This document shows, in pieces, positions 11,793 through 24,789 of a stretch of 64,000 nucleotides of DNA. Origin of the DNA: Kingdonia uniflora (taxonomy: Eukaryota; Streptophyta; Magnoliopsida; Ranunculales; Circaeasteraceae); assembly GCA_014058105.1 (NCBI GenBank), contig JACGCM010000155.1:2232001-2296000 (forward strand), in the 5' to 3' direction. Position numbers and translations under genes: made by a program. The first letter of the stretch is position 1. The number at the start of each line of letters is the position of its first letter. Under the pieces are notes generated by a model. It did not search any database and was not told where the DNA came from. It saw only the letters and a list, made by a program, of their open reading frames with translations.

Positions 11793-12424
11793 CTTTGCAT
11801 TGACTATTTCAGTTTGACTGTTTGTGAGTTGTGACTTGTGACTATGAGTATGAGAGTATGAGTCTATGATACACTTGTGACTGTGAGTTGACTGTTTGTG
11901 AATTGTGACTTTGTGTGGTAATATGGTAAATGGTAATGCACTATGCAGGTAGCTGGTAGCAGGTAGTAGCATGAGTGCTGAGTGCATGACTGCATGAGCA
12001 ATATGCAGTTATGACTGATATTGAATGTCTAAATCACTGATACACTGATGCATTTTGATTTTTTTCATGTCTTTGTTGACTGTTCACTGTTGTATATATG
12101 AATGAACTAGGGTAGTTTCAGTCTTGCAAAGTATGAATGAGACTATGAGTATGTCTTTTTTTTGATGCAGTTGTAGACTTGCTGTTACAGTATTGTATAT
12201 TTGTAATTTTGTATTATCTTTTAGTATTATCTTTTGAATTCTGATAATCTGAATTATTGAATTCTGAATCTTTGATTAAGTGATGATATTGTATGAAGTA
12301 TGAACTATGAAGTTTGAAAAAAAAAAAATATGTACTATGTTGAACAGATGAAGTATGAACTTCTGATTTATTTATTTTTGATTGGTGTATGAACTTCTGT
12401 TCTGAATTGTGATTCTCTAAATTT
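11793..12424. other. 3' non-coding part of the hAT element
   Basis: AT-rich sequence between the transposase stop and the GC-rich right subterminal region. It contains simple tgagtatgagagtatgag-like runs and an A9 run near 12318. No gene is visible. Confidence 0.6.
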
Positions 12425-12831
12425 TGATGGGTCGGGTTGACAGGTTCTCGTGTTGAGCCGATAGTTTCGCGGGTCAGATGGGTCGGGTCGTGTCAACCCG
12501 ATAATTTGCAGGTCGGGTTCGGGTCCATTTTTTTGACCTGTTTAATAAACAGGTCGTGTTCGGGTTGGCTCTTTTTTGACCCGAACCCGTGACGACCCGA
12601 CCCGGACACGACTCGACCCGACCCGACCCATTAACAGCCCTAAGCACAATACACCAGCAGCACAAAAAATATTACAAAGAGCTCAAAACTTGGCAAGAGT
12701 GTCTTTTTTTTGGCTTGTTGTGGTGCTCTCATTCAGAACTTGGACCACCCGGCACCGCTGAAGATGTTTGTTGTTACGGGTCACCTAATATGGGTCAAAG
12801 CATATCCTAACCCAAATAAGGATCCGACCCA

Positions 12832-12960
12832 GGCCCACTTAATGCCCTAGTACAACCCACTCTCCCAGTCTCACTGCAACTCCAATATAAAAGCAAACCC
12901 TAGAAACCCAACCTTCATTTCCACCCCAAAAACGCCTCCATCAACCGCTGAAACCCTAAC
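12832..12960 (+). promoter_or_regulatory. RPL4 promoter: GGCCCA box, TATA-like box, telo-boxes
   Basis: GGCCCA (site II type, TCP-factor target) lies at 12832-12837, a TATA-like TATAAAA at 12886-12892, and telo-box AAACCCTAGA at 12895-12904. A second telo-box, AAACCCTAAC, lies at 12951-12960, next to the start codon. Telo-boxes paired with site II elements are typical of plant ribosomal-protein genes and drive expression in dividing cells. The hAT right end stops about 190 bp upstream, which leaves a short promoter. Confidence 0.65.
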
Positions 12961-12961
12961 A

Positions 12962-15900
12962 ATGACGTCCTCTGCTGCAGCTCGACCTCTGGTAACAATC
13001 CAACCCTTAGAAGGAGACATGTCCACTGATGGATCCAACACAATCCCTCTCCCTGATGTCCTCAAAGCTTCAATCCGTCCTGACATTGTCACCTTTGTTC
13101 ATTCCCAAATGTCCAAAAACAGTCGTCAACCTTACGCCGTATCTCGCAAAGCAGGTCATCAAACCTCTGCTGAATCATGGGGTACGGGTCGTGCTGTGTC
13201 TCGTATCCCGAGGGTACCCGGTGGTGGTACCCATAGGGCTGGCCAAGGAGCTTTTGGTAACATGTGTCGTGGTGGACGTATGTTTGCTCCCACTAGGATC
13301 TGGCGAAGGTGGCATCGGAGGATCAATGTAAACCAGAAGAGGTTTGCTGTTGTATCGGCTCTCGCTGCGTCTGCTGTTCCATCGCTTGTTCTCGCGAGGG
13401 GTCATAAGATTGAGGAGGTTCCTGAGATTCCTCTTGTGGTTAATGATTCAGCTGAGGGTGTTGAGAAGACTTCTGCGGCGATCAAAGTCTTGAAACAGAT
13501 TGGGGCGTTTGCTGATGTGGAAAAGGCCAAGAAGAGTCATTCTATTCGACCCGGGAAGGGTAAGATGAGAAACAGGAGGTACATTTCAAGGAAGGGTCCT
13601 TTGGTTGTGTATGGAACTGAAGGGACTAAGATTGTGAAAGCTTTCCGTAACATTCCTGGTGTGGAAGTTGCGAATGTCGAGAGGCTTAATTTGTTGAAGC
13701 TTGCGCCTGGTGGGCATTTGGGGCGGTTTATTGTTTGGACTAAATCGGCTTTCGAGAAATTGGATTCAGTTTACGGGTCTTTTGAGAGGGCGTCTGAGAA
13801 AAAGAAGGGGTATGTTTTGCCAAGGTCGAAGATGGTTAATGCTGATTTATCCAGGATTATTAATTCTGATGAGGTACAGTCTGTTGTGAGGCCGATTAAG
13901 AAGGATGCGAAGAGGGCGCCGCTTAAGAAGAACCCACTTAAGAATTTGAATACTATGTTGAGGTTGAATCCGTATGCCAAGACTGCTAGGAGGATGGCTC
14001 TTCTGTCTGAAGCTGAGCGTGTGAAGGCTAAGAAGGACAAGCTTGGGAAGAAGAGGACTTCAGTCTCAAAGGTATATTTTCTGATATTCATCTAACTATA
14101 TATATGTTATTACTACATATTGCTGCCTCATATTTGATTTGTTATTTAATATATGTATATGTTAATGAGCGATTGAACATACATGATCAGACATTATGAA
14201 TTAGATAGTCCTTGAAGTTTCTTATGCTAGGTTTATGAGATAGATGTAGATTATAATTACATTGTTTTCATTGTGTGTATTAGTAACTAAAGCTTCTGGT
14301 ATCCTTGGAATGCCTCCTCAAACTGAGCAGTTTGGTCTATCTTCTTTGATCCAATGATTTGCAACAGCTGGATCAAGAAAATAAACCGAAATCCCTGATT
14401 TTTGGAGGAATTCCTGAGATACTAAGCATAGCCTAAACTGGGTATATGCAGTGAAGCTAATGCATTACACTGCCCTTTTTATTCTTTATGTTCCAACATG
14501 TTTTTGCCTTTGATTTGGAAGATTTCATTAATACGTTAGTGTTTCCTCACGTCTCTTATTATATGATATTCGATTTCTGTAATTAAACATAGCTGATTAG
14601 TCAAAGGAGTTTATCTTAGCTCTATTCGTTTTTACATATGCATGATATAGTGCCAATAATTCCTTTTTTTTCAATTCACAAGGGTTTGCTTGATATATTT
14701 TGGCCTTAAGTTACAGTGTAAACACAGCCGTTACATTATGTTAGATAGACAAATTCAATTACCGTTAACTCTTGTTATTTATTTATATTTTGATTTATTA
14801 TAATTTTGCATTTGTTGGGTTCCAAAAAGAGAGGTAATTTATATCTCTCTCTAGACACCATTTGATGCATAAAGTGAAGGCCAATGAGTTGTGAAATTTG
14901 TTGGCATCGGCCAGACAACCGTAGAGATGCATATCCACAGACTATGGGTTTAATCAGATCCCAGTTTTGTCTACTGTTATCATCTCACATTTTTTTTCTT
15001 TTCAATGTTAATTTAATTATTTTTGTTTACCAAATAATTTTTTTAGGGGGTAATTTAGCTTAATACTGTAGAAATTACCCTATGCGTTTTTTTCGCTTAG
15101 ATTTTGATATTTTGTAGTATACTGGATTTATGTTATTTGATATTTTAATGAGTGATTGAACATATTTGATTTGGCATCATGAGTTTAATTATCCTCTTAG
15201 TTTCTTGTGCCAAGTTTATGTACGAGAAGGATTCAATTGTATGAGTTTGTATCTATTTCTGGTATATGTACAGAATCTAATGACTATCATGGTAGCGTAT
15301 TCAATTTGATTGATATCAGTATTATGTTAGTGTTTCCTCATGTCCCATATTTTTACATTCAAGTGTCTGGGTATTAGATCTTACTAATAGGTCAAAAAAC
15401 TATTCTTTGTTGCACTATTTATGTATTACATACATGGTAATGACCTACTAAATGTTATTTCAAAATTTATTATCAACTATATAAATCCATGCAAATTTGT
15501 AGATACTGAAAGTAAACTGTGGTTTTCTTTTTTGCATGTATATTTGCATACTTTATTTATTTATTATTTATTTTTTTGGCAATGTATACATACTTTCTTG
15601 TTTTTTCATTGTTTACAACTTCTCTTGTATGTTTCTAGTGTTTACTTCTTTTGTTGAGCTGGGCAACTCTTTCAGGAATTATTGATATGTATGAGCTTAA
15701 TGTAGGTTTGGTTAGTATGCATTTTTAGGTTGGACACTAAGCATGTTTGGGTAAACTTTGGATGAAATTACTTTCAATTTTACATCAACTATAAAACATG
15801 TTCATTTCTTTGGTATACAAGTTCGTAAAATTGAATGTGAACGAATAGAAATAGTTGTACTCGTCAAAGTTGGTGGTTATTTGATTGTCTAATATGAAAA

Positions 15901-16523
15901 TATGACAACTAATTTATTGCCAATGTAGTAAAAGAGAGTACGCAGTATAGGTTGTGGGCTCGCACTGTTTTAAACCCTTGCCATCTCTCCCCTATGACTA
16001 GAATAGATACACATGTGAACAAGAATTTTGGATAAAATCAAAACAGTCACAGAAACAAGCAAATTAGAAAAAAGTGCCCCCACAATGTGTCAATTATGTA
16101 TTTTCTTTACTAGTTAAAATTATTAAATTAGAGGGTATTTTTTGGAGTTTCTAAACAGCATCTAGATATGAAGAATGTTCGGATACGAAATATGTTTAGA
16201 TGCAGCCATTCCTCTTAGGGGAAACGTTTCTTTTTTGGCCACATAATTTCAAAAGAAACAGTAAAGTTTCGTTACACTCATAATTGAGCTAAAGAGGGAT
16301 TGTTGTATTTTGACATTAAAGTCTGTTTTTCCAATTCTGTATTCATATTGAAATCAATGTGGAAATGTTCTTTATTTCTCATTTTCACTATCTTTTTGTG
16401 CATTTTCAGGAGGAGGCTGCTGCTATCAAGGCTGCAGGAAAGGCATGGTACAAAACGATGGTATCAGACAGTGATTATACAGAGTTTGACAACTTCTCAA
16501 AGTGGCTAGGAGTATCACAGTGA
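12962..16523 (+). CDS. RPL4: 60S ribosomal protein L4 (uL4), two exons
   Basis: Exon 1 is 12962-14071 (370 codons) and exon 2 is 16410-16523 (37 codons plus TGA), giving 407 residues, the usual length for plant L4. The product is a structural protein of the cytosolic large subunit. Family marks: [15 protein letters not shown] near the N-terminus; the extended internal loop that lines the exit tunnel, with [20 protein letters not shown]; then [15 protein letters not shown]; and a lysine-rich C-terminal extension ending KWLGVSQ. Donor AAAG|GTATAT and acceptor TTTTCAG|GAG keep the frame. The 2.3-kb intron is long for such a gene and holds repeat debris. No stop or frameshift is seen, so this is the only clearly intact gene in the window. 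Confidence 0.97.
14143..15350. repeat. Partial internal duplication in the RPL4 intron
   Basis: Two diverged blocks spaced about 990 bp apart. The stretch 14143-14235 (ttaatgagcgattgaacat, tagtttct-like, taggtttatg) resembles 15131-15223. The gttagtgtttcctca block near 14535 recurs near 15325. This suggests an old segmental duplication of intron sequence. Confidence 0.5.
14800..14887 (+). repeat. Dispersed repeat shared with 26037-26132
   Basis: The block taattttgcat ... ctctagacaccatttgatg, cataaag, aggccaatgag matches the reverse complement of 26037-26132, beside the SINE-like sequence. It is probably a fragment of a short dispersed element inserted in the RPL4 intron. Confidence 0.6.
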
Positions 16524-17550
16524 TTTCACGGCTTTTAAATCTTTCTTAGTTTTGAGTATGGCAATTTTCTCAAACTTATTATCTTTTCGTAATGTGTCTA
16601 GAATCCGTTTTTCATTTTATGCGGTGAACATGTTATTTTATGTCTTAGATGCTGTGAACATCGTCTTTTATTTGCTAGATGTTTGTGCTTACATTGATTG
16701 TTTGTTTGATTTGTTGAGTAGATTGCTGTATTTTTGGTAACCTTTTACTCTTTAGACAAAATAATATTTTACTCTTAGACAAAATTGGTTGTGCGCCTCC
16801 TTTACTTTCTTTCTTAGCTTCCAAACAAAATTATAGTAACCTCTTAGGTCTTTGACTGGAAATGGAGGATAATATTATTTCCCTTGTTATATTTGTATTT
16901 GTACCAAATCTGCTTTCATGAGGTTGGAAAATACTGAGCCCTCCAACCACGATGGATTGAACTTTTCTGGTTCGTCGAATATTTATAAATCCATGTGTGC
17001 CACCACAGCATGGAAATGTTGAGATCATATGGTGTGAACCTGTTTTTCCTAAATCCATTTCTGTCATTCAAGGGAGGGAGAGAAGATAATACGAAAGGTA
17101 AGTATGCTCATGGCTTCCTTTCTTGAGTAAATTTCATTATAAAGCGATATCTTTAAGTTTGTGTGTAATCATGTATAAGAGCATTGTTTTACAACTGTTT
17201 TGATATACAAATTACAATAAAGTTCTCAAATCAAATCAAAAATCGTTTTGAAAAACGAATCACGGGAATTCATCAGCACCCAAACTGAATTACAAACATT
17301 TCCCAAATTTAGGGAAACCGAATCGCATCCGTTTTCTAGAAAACACTGGATTTGACGCTTTACCTGCAAGGTAAATTATAGATTGTTCGTCATTATTACA
17401 GAAAAATACTCTTGTCCCAACTTAGAAATACAGTAATCTTAGGACTGGGGATTCCGTAACGCGAGCCAACTTAGAAACACAGTAATCATAAGACTGGGGA
17501 TTCTGTGACGCCTTATAGTTGTGGACGGCTGGACGCCTTGTTATTCCATT
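16524..17550. other. RPL4 downstream region with a 49-bp tandem duplication
   Basis: Holds the RPL4 3' UTR and flank. No other gene is convincing. A 49-bp unit (ccaacttagaaayacagtaa, ggactggggattc) is present twice, at 17417-17465 and 17466-17514, directly beside the LINE target site. The left TSD copy of the LINE, ttgttattccatt, is 17538-17550. Confidence 0.6.
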
Positions 17551-17586
17551 TGTTTTTGATTGGTAAACCATAAATAAATAAACTGA

Positions 17587-20500
17587 AGAAGAAACAAAAA
17601 AGGTACCATCCTCCACTAGAGATGGACAGAGCCATTCTGGTGGAGAACCATACCAGGTCCAGCTAGTCGAATCACCTGTAGGGCGACTAGCAATAAGGTG
17701 AGCTACAGAATTAGCGCTCCTCGGCGCATAATTAATACAAATATTCAGAGAAGAGTCTAATAAAACCAGGCAGTTCTGTAAGATCGCCTTCGTGGTCCAG
17801 GAAATGTTAGATCCTCCATCTTACAAAAAGAGACAATGGCTTCTGCATTTGTCTCAATGATAGTCTTCGTATGTCTTCTTCCCCTGGCCCATTGGATACC
17901 TTATAGAACTGCTACTGCTTCCCCCTCTTACGCAGAGGCAAATCTGCAGGATAAAACTCGGGCTGCACCAAATATATTGTTAGTGTCACGAATAACCAGA
18001 CCAATGCCATTAAACAATTTATTTTTGCAAAAGGAGGCATCAACATTAATTTTTTCCCAGCCTGAGGCCGGTTTTCCTCAAGGGACCTTTATAGATAGCC
18101 GTTCATTACGAAAAAATAGTTCATTAGCAATAATTTTATTAATGGTCAGCGAGATCCGGGTAGGATCTGGAGAAGTATTTTGAAAAAACTAGGCACATCT
18201 CGCTTTCCAAGCTAACCAGTAGAGAGTGAAAGTGACTTCAGTCCAGGTCGCCCGATCAATTGGCTAGCCCGTCGGAGGCCAAAGCCAGACCTCAATCCAT
18301 TGATGGACAGAAAGATGTTCAGCCTGGTGGAGTAACCCGCCCAGAGAAGTACCAAACCAGACTGCACGGGTAAACGCACATTCCAAAAGGAAATAGTGGA
18401 GGGTCTCCAAAGGGGATTGACAAAGGGGACAAGAGGTATCAGTTAACGCAAGACGGATCGTAATCTCCTCACGGCACGGGCACATCTTACGGAAGCATTT
18501 CCACGCAAACATCTGGGCCCGCGGAGACGCCTTGTTCTTCCAAAAGCGTAAGAGAAAGGAAGGGGTTCCCAGAACCGGCTCCATCTGAGAACCAGACATG
18601 AGAGCCCTATAAGTGGACTTGATGGAGAACTTTCCATCTTTCGACAGATTCCATCTCAGTTCATCGAAATTTCCTTCACGAGGAATAGATATGTGCAAGA
18701 TCAAGGTAGCCGAAGTGTCATCACACCAGGCTAAAAGTTCGTCACGACGCCACGACCGGCTAATAGGATCAATAAAATGACTCACCCATGTCGGACAATC
18801 TTCCAAATAAATACCAGACCGGGGGATGGGTTTCCTAACCCCATCCGGAAGGATCCATGGGTCCGTCCAGAATCCAATCCGGCTCCCCACTCGAACCTGC
18901 CACATAGAGTGAGCGCTGATAGTCGTAATCGAAGACTGGACACTTTGCCATGTCCAAGAAGAATCCGCTTTCATTGGAGCGTGAAGAATATCGCAATCCG
19001 GATAGTATTTCGCTTTTAGGACGCGGCCCCACAACTCGTTCGGCTTCTGATGAAGGCACCACACCAGTTTCGAGAGGTGAGCTTTATTGGTCGCCCCTGC
19101 CTCCCGAATTCCCAATCCCCCCTCACGCTTCGGACGACAGACTTCCTTCCACTTTTTTAGGTACAAGGGTTTCTTAGCGTCTTTCCCTTTGCCCCACCAG
19201 AAATCACGTTGGAGACGGTTGATATTCTTACAGGTAGATTGAGGAATAGCAAAGCAGAACATCTGGTACGAAGGAATAGCCGAAGTAACCTACTGAATAA
19301 GGATAGTCCTACCTGCCTGCGAAAGTAATTTACCGCACCAAGATTGTAAACGAGAGGAGATACGTTCTTCAACGCTTTGGAAAGTTTGGGCTTTGGACCG
19401 GTGGAAAATAGGTTCGTACCCAGGTAACGTTCATCGGTATGCATAATACCAATCTTCAGAAGACGACTGATAAGGCTGCAATGTCGATGAGGGAGGTTCT
19501 TGCTGAAGAACACTCCTGACTTAGCAAGATTCAATTCCTGCCCCGTGGCTTCGCAAAACGAATCAAGAACTTTCTTCAGTTCGAGTGCTTCAGTAATATC
19601 CGCACGGCAAAACAAGAGACAATCATCTGCAAATAAAAGATGGGAAACCTGAGGGGTTCTTCTAGACGCTTTAACTTCATGAAGGAGTTTAGCAGATTCC
19701 TTGGCCCCCAGAGCACGAGACAGACCGTCCATCAAAATAATAAACAAAAAGGGAGATAGAGGGTCACCTTGACGCAGACCCCTAGTGGGGGTGATGGGCC
19801 CATGGGTCGAGCCGTTGAGCTGAACCGAGTAACGCACCGTCGAGATATATTGTAGGATCCACTGGCACCAGATCGGACTGAACCCGAGTTTTGCTAACGT
19901 GCTAATCAAGGTACTCCATTCGATCCTATCGTAAGCTTTCGACATATCCAGCGTGACACCCATCAGACCGGATCTGCCTTGTTTCCGTTTCATAGTATGA
20001 ATACGTTCGTGGGCAACCAGGACATTGTCCGAAATCTTGCGACCACTCACAAAAACACTTTGGAAAGGAGAGATGAATTTTTCCAGAAGAGGCTTAAGCC
20101 GGGAAGAGAGGATTTTGGATATGATTTTATAGATAACATTACACAGGCTGATAGGCCAGAAATCACAAGGGGATGCCTTAGATCCATTCTTAGGAATCAT
20201 AACAACATGAGTGATGTTGATATGAGAAGGCATAAAACCAGATTCAAAGAACGTGGATACCAGACGACAAATATCAGGGCCGACCACCTCCCAAGAGAGT
20301 TGGAAGAAAAGCGCAGGGAAACCATCCGGACCGGGTGCTTTGTGCGGGCCAATGCTATCCAGCGCGGCTTTAATTTCCTCCGATGTAACCGTACGCGTAA
20401 GATTAAGATTATCCTCTTCCGTGATACACGGACCGAAATGTTGAATAAACTTCGCGACGTTGACCGGGTTGGAAGATTAGAAATTACGAGCCATGTCGCG

Positions 20501-21698
20501 CAAAAAAATCTGGCCAATTTCGCCTGTGTCACCCGTCCAGACCCCAAATTCGTCCTTCAGCCAGTCGATCGAGTTTTTCTTTCGTTGTGAGAGGGTTTGC
20601 ATGTGAAAGAACTTAGTGTTGTGATCGCCCTCGGTTAACCAGTTCGCCCGGGATTTTTGACGCCAAAACATCTCTTCTCTTAACTGGGTCTCGTCAAGCT
20701 CCACCAATAATTGCCGTTCTCGAAGAGCTGTGGCATCAGTATATGGAAGGGCCTGAATGATAGAAATGTTCTTTTTTCAACGCAAAAAATTTACTGGGGA
20801 CATGACCAAATTTTTTCTTATTCCATGATCTAAGGCCGGTTTTTGTAAATAAGAGTTTTTCTTTCACTAGTTGGGCAGGGGAGCCAGACCCCGTCCTTTG
20901 CCAAAGGTTCTTTATCAAATGAGGGAAATATGGCTCCCGAGTCCACATAGATTGAAAGCGAAAACATTTACCTAGTGAGTTCATTGTTGGATAAGTATCA
21001 AGGCACAGAGGGGAGTGATCTGAGCCCAAGGCAGGTAAATGGAAAACCTTTGTTGTTGGAAAAATAAACATCCAATCTGCATTTACCAGGCTCTGATCTA
21101 AACGTTCTTTGATGTTATCTTTGCCCCGACGCTTGTTATTCTAGGTAAAGGGGTGCCCCGAGAAGCCAAGATCAATAAGGCCAGCTTGTTGGGTGACCTC
21201 TCTGGCGAATGCGCTCGTCACAGCGCGGAACGGTTTACCCCCCACTTTATCCGAACTCGCAAAAATGGTGTTGAAGTCCCCCAATATCAGCCAAGGCCCC
21301 GAGTGCTCATTCAATGTCGTTTCTACCAGCCTCCATCTTTCATTCCTATCCCTTTGGTAAGGACTCCCGTAAAAAAACGATGTCATCCATGGCGAGCTAG
21401 ACGGCTCGGAGTAAATGAGAACATTAATAATATACTTATTACAAAATATTACATCAAAAGAAATATTGTTTTTCCACATTATTCAAATACCTCCCGACCG
21501 TCCCTGGATACCAGAGGCCTGAATATCAACCCAGTTCGGGTAATTAAGACTACGTACTAAATCATGCATTTTGCCAGATGAACGTTTGGTCTCAGATAAA
21601 AAGACAATGTCTCCGTTTGAGGACCGAATCAGTTCTTTTAGGTGCTGAACTGCCTCAGGTCGACCCAAGCCACGGAAGTACCAAGATATAATGATCAT
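17587..21698 (-). pseudogene. LINE copy 1 ORF2: endonuclease, RT, zf-RVT, RNase H
   Basis: Starts at 21698 with an AP-endonuclease-like N-terminus (ISWYFRGLG, where the family has Asn in place of Tyr), then FLSETK, LILGDFNT near 21220 and LGSDHSPL near 21030. The RT spans about 20290-19400 with DMSKAYDRIEW, GLRQGDPLSPFLFIILMDGL and the catalytic LLFADDCLLF. A zinc finger (CPLCQSPLETLHYFLLEC) lies near 18400. The RNase H domain (KINVDASF, GIGLVIRD) lies at about 18180-17590. Frameshifts near 20200, 19440 and 19260 and several stops after 18200 make it non-functional. Confidence 0.9.
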
Positions 21699-22229
21699 AA
21701 TGGCCTGGGTGGCCTACTTGGAGCCACCCGAACCCTAAAGTAACGGTCGAGAAGATAGTAAGTGCGACGAATCCGAGAGTAAGATACAAATATAGGATTG
21801 TGTACCGGTAGATGAGACGGGCGGCGAGATCCGGACGGAGGGAGATGGAATGGTAAGTGCGAGTCTGTGAACTGAACAGACTGAACAACAAATCGTACGT
21901 GATGCCGAATCACTCGAGAGGCCGAAGTAAGTAAACCACGAGAGGGAACCTGGATCTGTCCTTCCTGACGCTCAACACGACTCTCTGGTTATCTCGTAGA
22001 AGAACCCATCATCCCTACCGAACTCCCCCGAGGGAAAATGGCCGGCGGAATCCAGGGATCAGCCAACAGAATCTCTGCCTGGTGCCTGCCAAATTCCGGT
22101 TCCATTCCCCCAACCCAATCAGGCTCCCCCATGATCACATTCCCTCCCAAATTGACAGAAGACGCACCCCCTGTTGAACAATAATTTGTTCATCCTCCAT
22201 CAGCACTCGCTCTGAAGTCTGTCCTCTGA

Positions 22230-23273
22230 TCAGGTAATCCAGGATATTACCAACTGGGTTTCCTTCCTCCTAATCCTCTGATCTCCTGGATCCCCAAGAG
22301 CCCCCAGGTCCGGAAGGCCTGCATAAGCTGAAAAACCGTCTACCTCATAGAACAAGGTGCCCTCCGACGGGTCCTCCTCTGAATCCGACTCAGGCCTTGC
22401 GGTCGCTCCTCTCAAAGAATCCTAGAACTGCTGATAAAGAGCCCCACTGGTTATCATCCCTTTCCCTTTACCCTGTCTCCTAAGTCTGGATGAAGGCCCA
22501 GCGGGTTCAGGACCCTGTCCCCCTGCTCGTGGAAGCTCAGGCTGATACAAAGCAACATTCAGAGCAACATTCAGATTCCTTTCTCCCATTTCTTCGATCT
22601 CTGGGATCATCGTGCACCTCGGTGTCCTATGCCCCATTTTAAAGCAATTAGTGCAAGAGATCACCGGGGTTCCTTCATACCGAATGTCCATTGAGATTTG
22701 ATCATTTTTAACCTCTTCCCATATAGCCGGTGGGAAAGCCCCGTATATATCCATAACTATTCTAGCTCGGTAACCATTTGTTGTGAACCTTTTATTAGCT
22801 CAATTCGGTTCAGTCGCAAGCACAAGTCCAAGATATTGACCAAATTCACATAGGAAGGCAGGAGTGTCGTAAAAGGGGCCAGGTACAATAAAAGTTACCC
22901 AGAAGGGAACAAACTTGAAAATCAAAGGTTCAATAGAAGCTTTAGCTTTATACAGCATATGAATTATAGCGTGGCCATATGGAGTCCACGGTTGGTTTAG
23001 AAGTACAAAATTTTGATCAACAGCAGTTCGAAATTTGAGCAGAAAGTACATTTTACCGTTAAACGTCCGTTCAATAATTTGGACATTTTCAGAGGTCTCC
23101 ATGGACCAAAAGCTTTTCAGAGCCGCCACTATTTTGGAGAAACTTCGGCCAGTTTCGAAGGACATCATTCCGATCAGGCAGTACTTCCATTGTTCTTCCT
23201 CCTCTAATATAAGTTATGGCCGAACCTTAACCGAAATTGCTCCCCTCGGTTTTTTTACTGTAAGCCTCTTCAT
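22230..23273 (-). pseudogene. LINE copy 1 ORF1 (DUF4283-like and CCHC)
   Basis: Reads in one frame from ATG 23273. The first two thirds match the DUF4283 pattern of plant LINE/retroelement ORF1 (FETGRSFSKIV, LLKFRTAVDQNFVLLNQPW). A zinc knuckle, ISCTNCFKMGHRTPRC, lies near 22660-22620, and a low-complexity acidic tail follows. Four in-frame stops are seen: one near the start (about 23218), then 22800, 22422 and the terminal 22230. The frame is otherwise kept. It would bind the LINE RNA. Confidence 0.8.
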
Positions 23274-24789
23274 GCTATAAATAAAGTCGAAATTTTAATT
23301 TTCCGAAGTCATAACCCCAGAGAACGGAAATAAACCCACCTTCTGCTAAAAACTATCAAAAAGACTTCTACCCCACCTGTTCCACCACAACCCAAATCCA
23401 CCACAGTACAATCAAGTAAACACAGAACGAAATTACTGAAGGAAACTTTACTAACTATTAGTACCAAAAATTACCAAGCATTTCCAATCTACCATACTGA
23501 GGTGACCAAACCAAAAAGAAAACCCCACCGAAATAAACCGGTCAACATTCCGTAACGTGAACCCCAAGTGGAAGCCAACGATGGTATCCCCCGTCCCTAA
23601 TATAACTCCATTCTCACCAACAAAAATTTAGGTCAGTCAGAGGATTGGAGACACATCTCACCTCACCTATGCCTTGTCCGAAGAGGCTAAAGAGGTAGCC
23701 TATAAGCAGTCACACCGACTAATCTTCTTTCGGGAGGAAACAGGTAACACCACCCAAGTTGGGATAGTAATCCACTGCACCCCAAGTTGAAACAAAATGT
23801 GGGAAGAAACAACGCATAAGAGATTAATCAGAGAAGAATAGAAGAAGAAAGAAAACGTCAAGACCAGAACTAGTTAAATGGTAGAAAAGTTTTACACTTC
23901 AACAAATATTTACTGATGACAGGCAGTACAAATATCAATCACACAGAGTATAAATATCTCTTCATTTAATGTTAAGCGGCAAAATAGTAAATTGTGTCTG
24001 AAGCTTTCGTCAGCGCTTTGCTCACTATCCAACTGTTTAGACAAGCCTAAAGCTGACGTCGCTATACAGCCCAAAAGAAAATAACACAAAAAGCAGGCCC
24101 ACTTGATGATGCAGACAACCCAATCAGGCACACTTCAATTAAAAATCCAGGCCCCCAAATCAAGCCCAACCCAAACCACGAACCAAATTACAACCGGGAT
24201 AAAAACCGAGCTTCTTCCTACCAGCCCAAGTCCAACCCTCCGGTCTCCCCAGCCAGCCAAACTGAAGACTGCCAAATGATTGCACATTTATTTTTTGGGA
24301 ACCCTCCTGTGTTGATCGATCAGTTCCAACTCGTAATCAATCGCACCATTTTCGCAGCTGGCTTAGCTATTCCTTTCCGACCCGCCTTATCATTTCACGA
24401 TCCTCCGCCTGTCCAGAATCGCTGCTGTTCCACGTACAAAAGAAACACAAACAAGAAGAAGAGGAAAGACCAATAAATCAGTGAAAACGAGATCTGAAAA
24501 CAAAGAACCATCGGATCAAAGGTGAAGAAGGATAAAAATTGGAGTTATAGTTCAAGAATACAGAGAATGGGAGCTGACTAAATCCAACTCCGTAATCGCA
24601 CTAACGTTGGCAGCCAAGAAAACCCCTCCTAATTGCCCTCCAAATGTTGTTTCAGTACTCAGATCTAGTTTCTCACACTAGAAACCACTATCTCTCTCTC
24701 TAATGTTTTCTTTCTCTAACTTTCTCTCTCTACCTAATTTCCCCTCCCTAAAATCTGGACTCTCTCTCTCTCTAGAAGTCCCAAGAATG
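23274..24789 (-). other. LINE copy 1 5' leader
   Basis: Non-coding stretch upstream of ORF1. It has pyrimidine-rich runs on the plus strand near 24690-24775 (tctctctctc), that is, GA-rich RNA on the element strand. No gene is supported. Confidence 0.6.

Larger units (their letters stand above)
6471..12641 (+). mobile_element. hAT element with GRF zinc-finger gene and transposase
   Basis: The ends are inverted: GGGCTGTCAA at 6472 and AACAGCCCTA at 12633-12642. Both ends (6480-6640 and 12425-12640) are full of gggtcgggt / gacccgacc motifs, a common plant hAT subterminal pattern. Flanking 8-mers gaacacaa (6462-6469) and aagcacaa (about 12642-12649) differ at two places, so the TSD is weak. Inside are a GRF-type zinc-finger gene and a four-exon hAT transposase. 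The right end lies only about 320 bp upstream of the RPL4 start codon. Confidence 0.8.
17551..24789 (-). mobile_element. Near full-length LINE (L1-type), copy 1
   Basis: On the minus strand it has a 5' leader of about 1.5 kb, ORF1 (nucleic-acid binding), ORF2 (endonuclease, RT, RT-type zinc finger, RNase H) and a short A-rich 3' end. The 13-mer ttgttattccatt (17538-17550) and ttgttattctatt (24790-24802) flank it with one mismatch, a good target-site duplication. At about 7.2 kb it seems complete at both ends but carries stops and frameshifts in both ORFs. Confidence 0.9.

Noticed and set aside
13175..13405. Minus-strand frame within RPL4 exon 1
   Set aside because: Shadow of the highly conserved RPL4 coding sequence.
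15421..15657. 78-codon hydrophobic frame in the RPL4 intron
   Set aside because: AT-rich intron sequence; low-complexity Phe/Leu/Tyr content typical of chance frames.
19979..20590. Plus-strand frame of 203 codons
   Set aside because: Antisense shadow of LINE ORF2; the minus strand carries the RT motifs.
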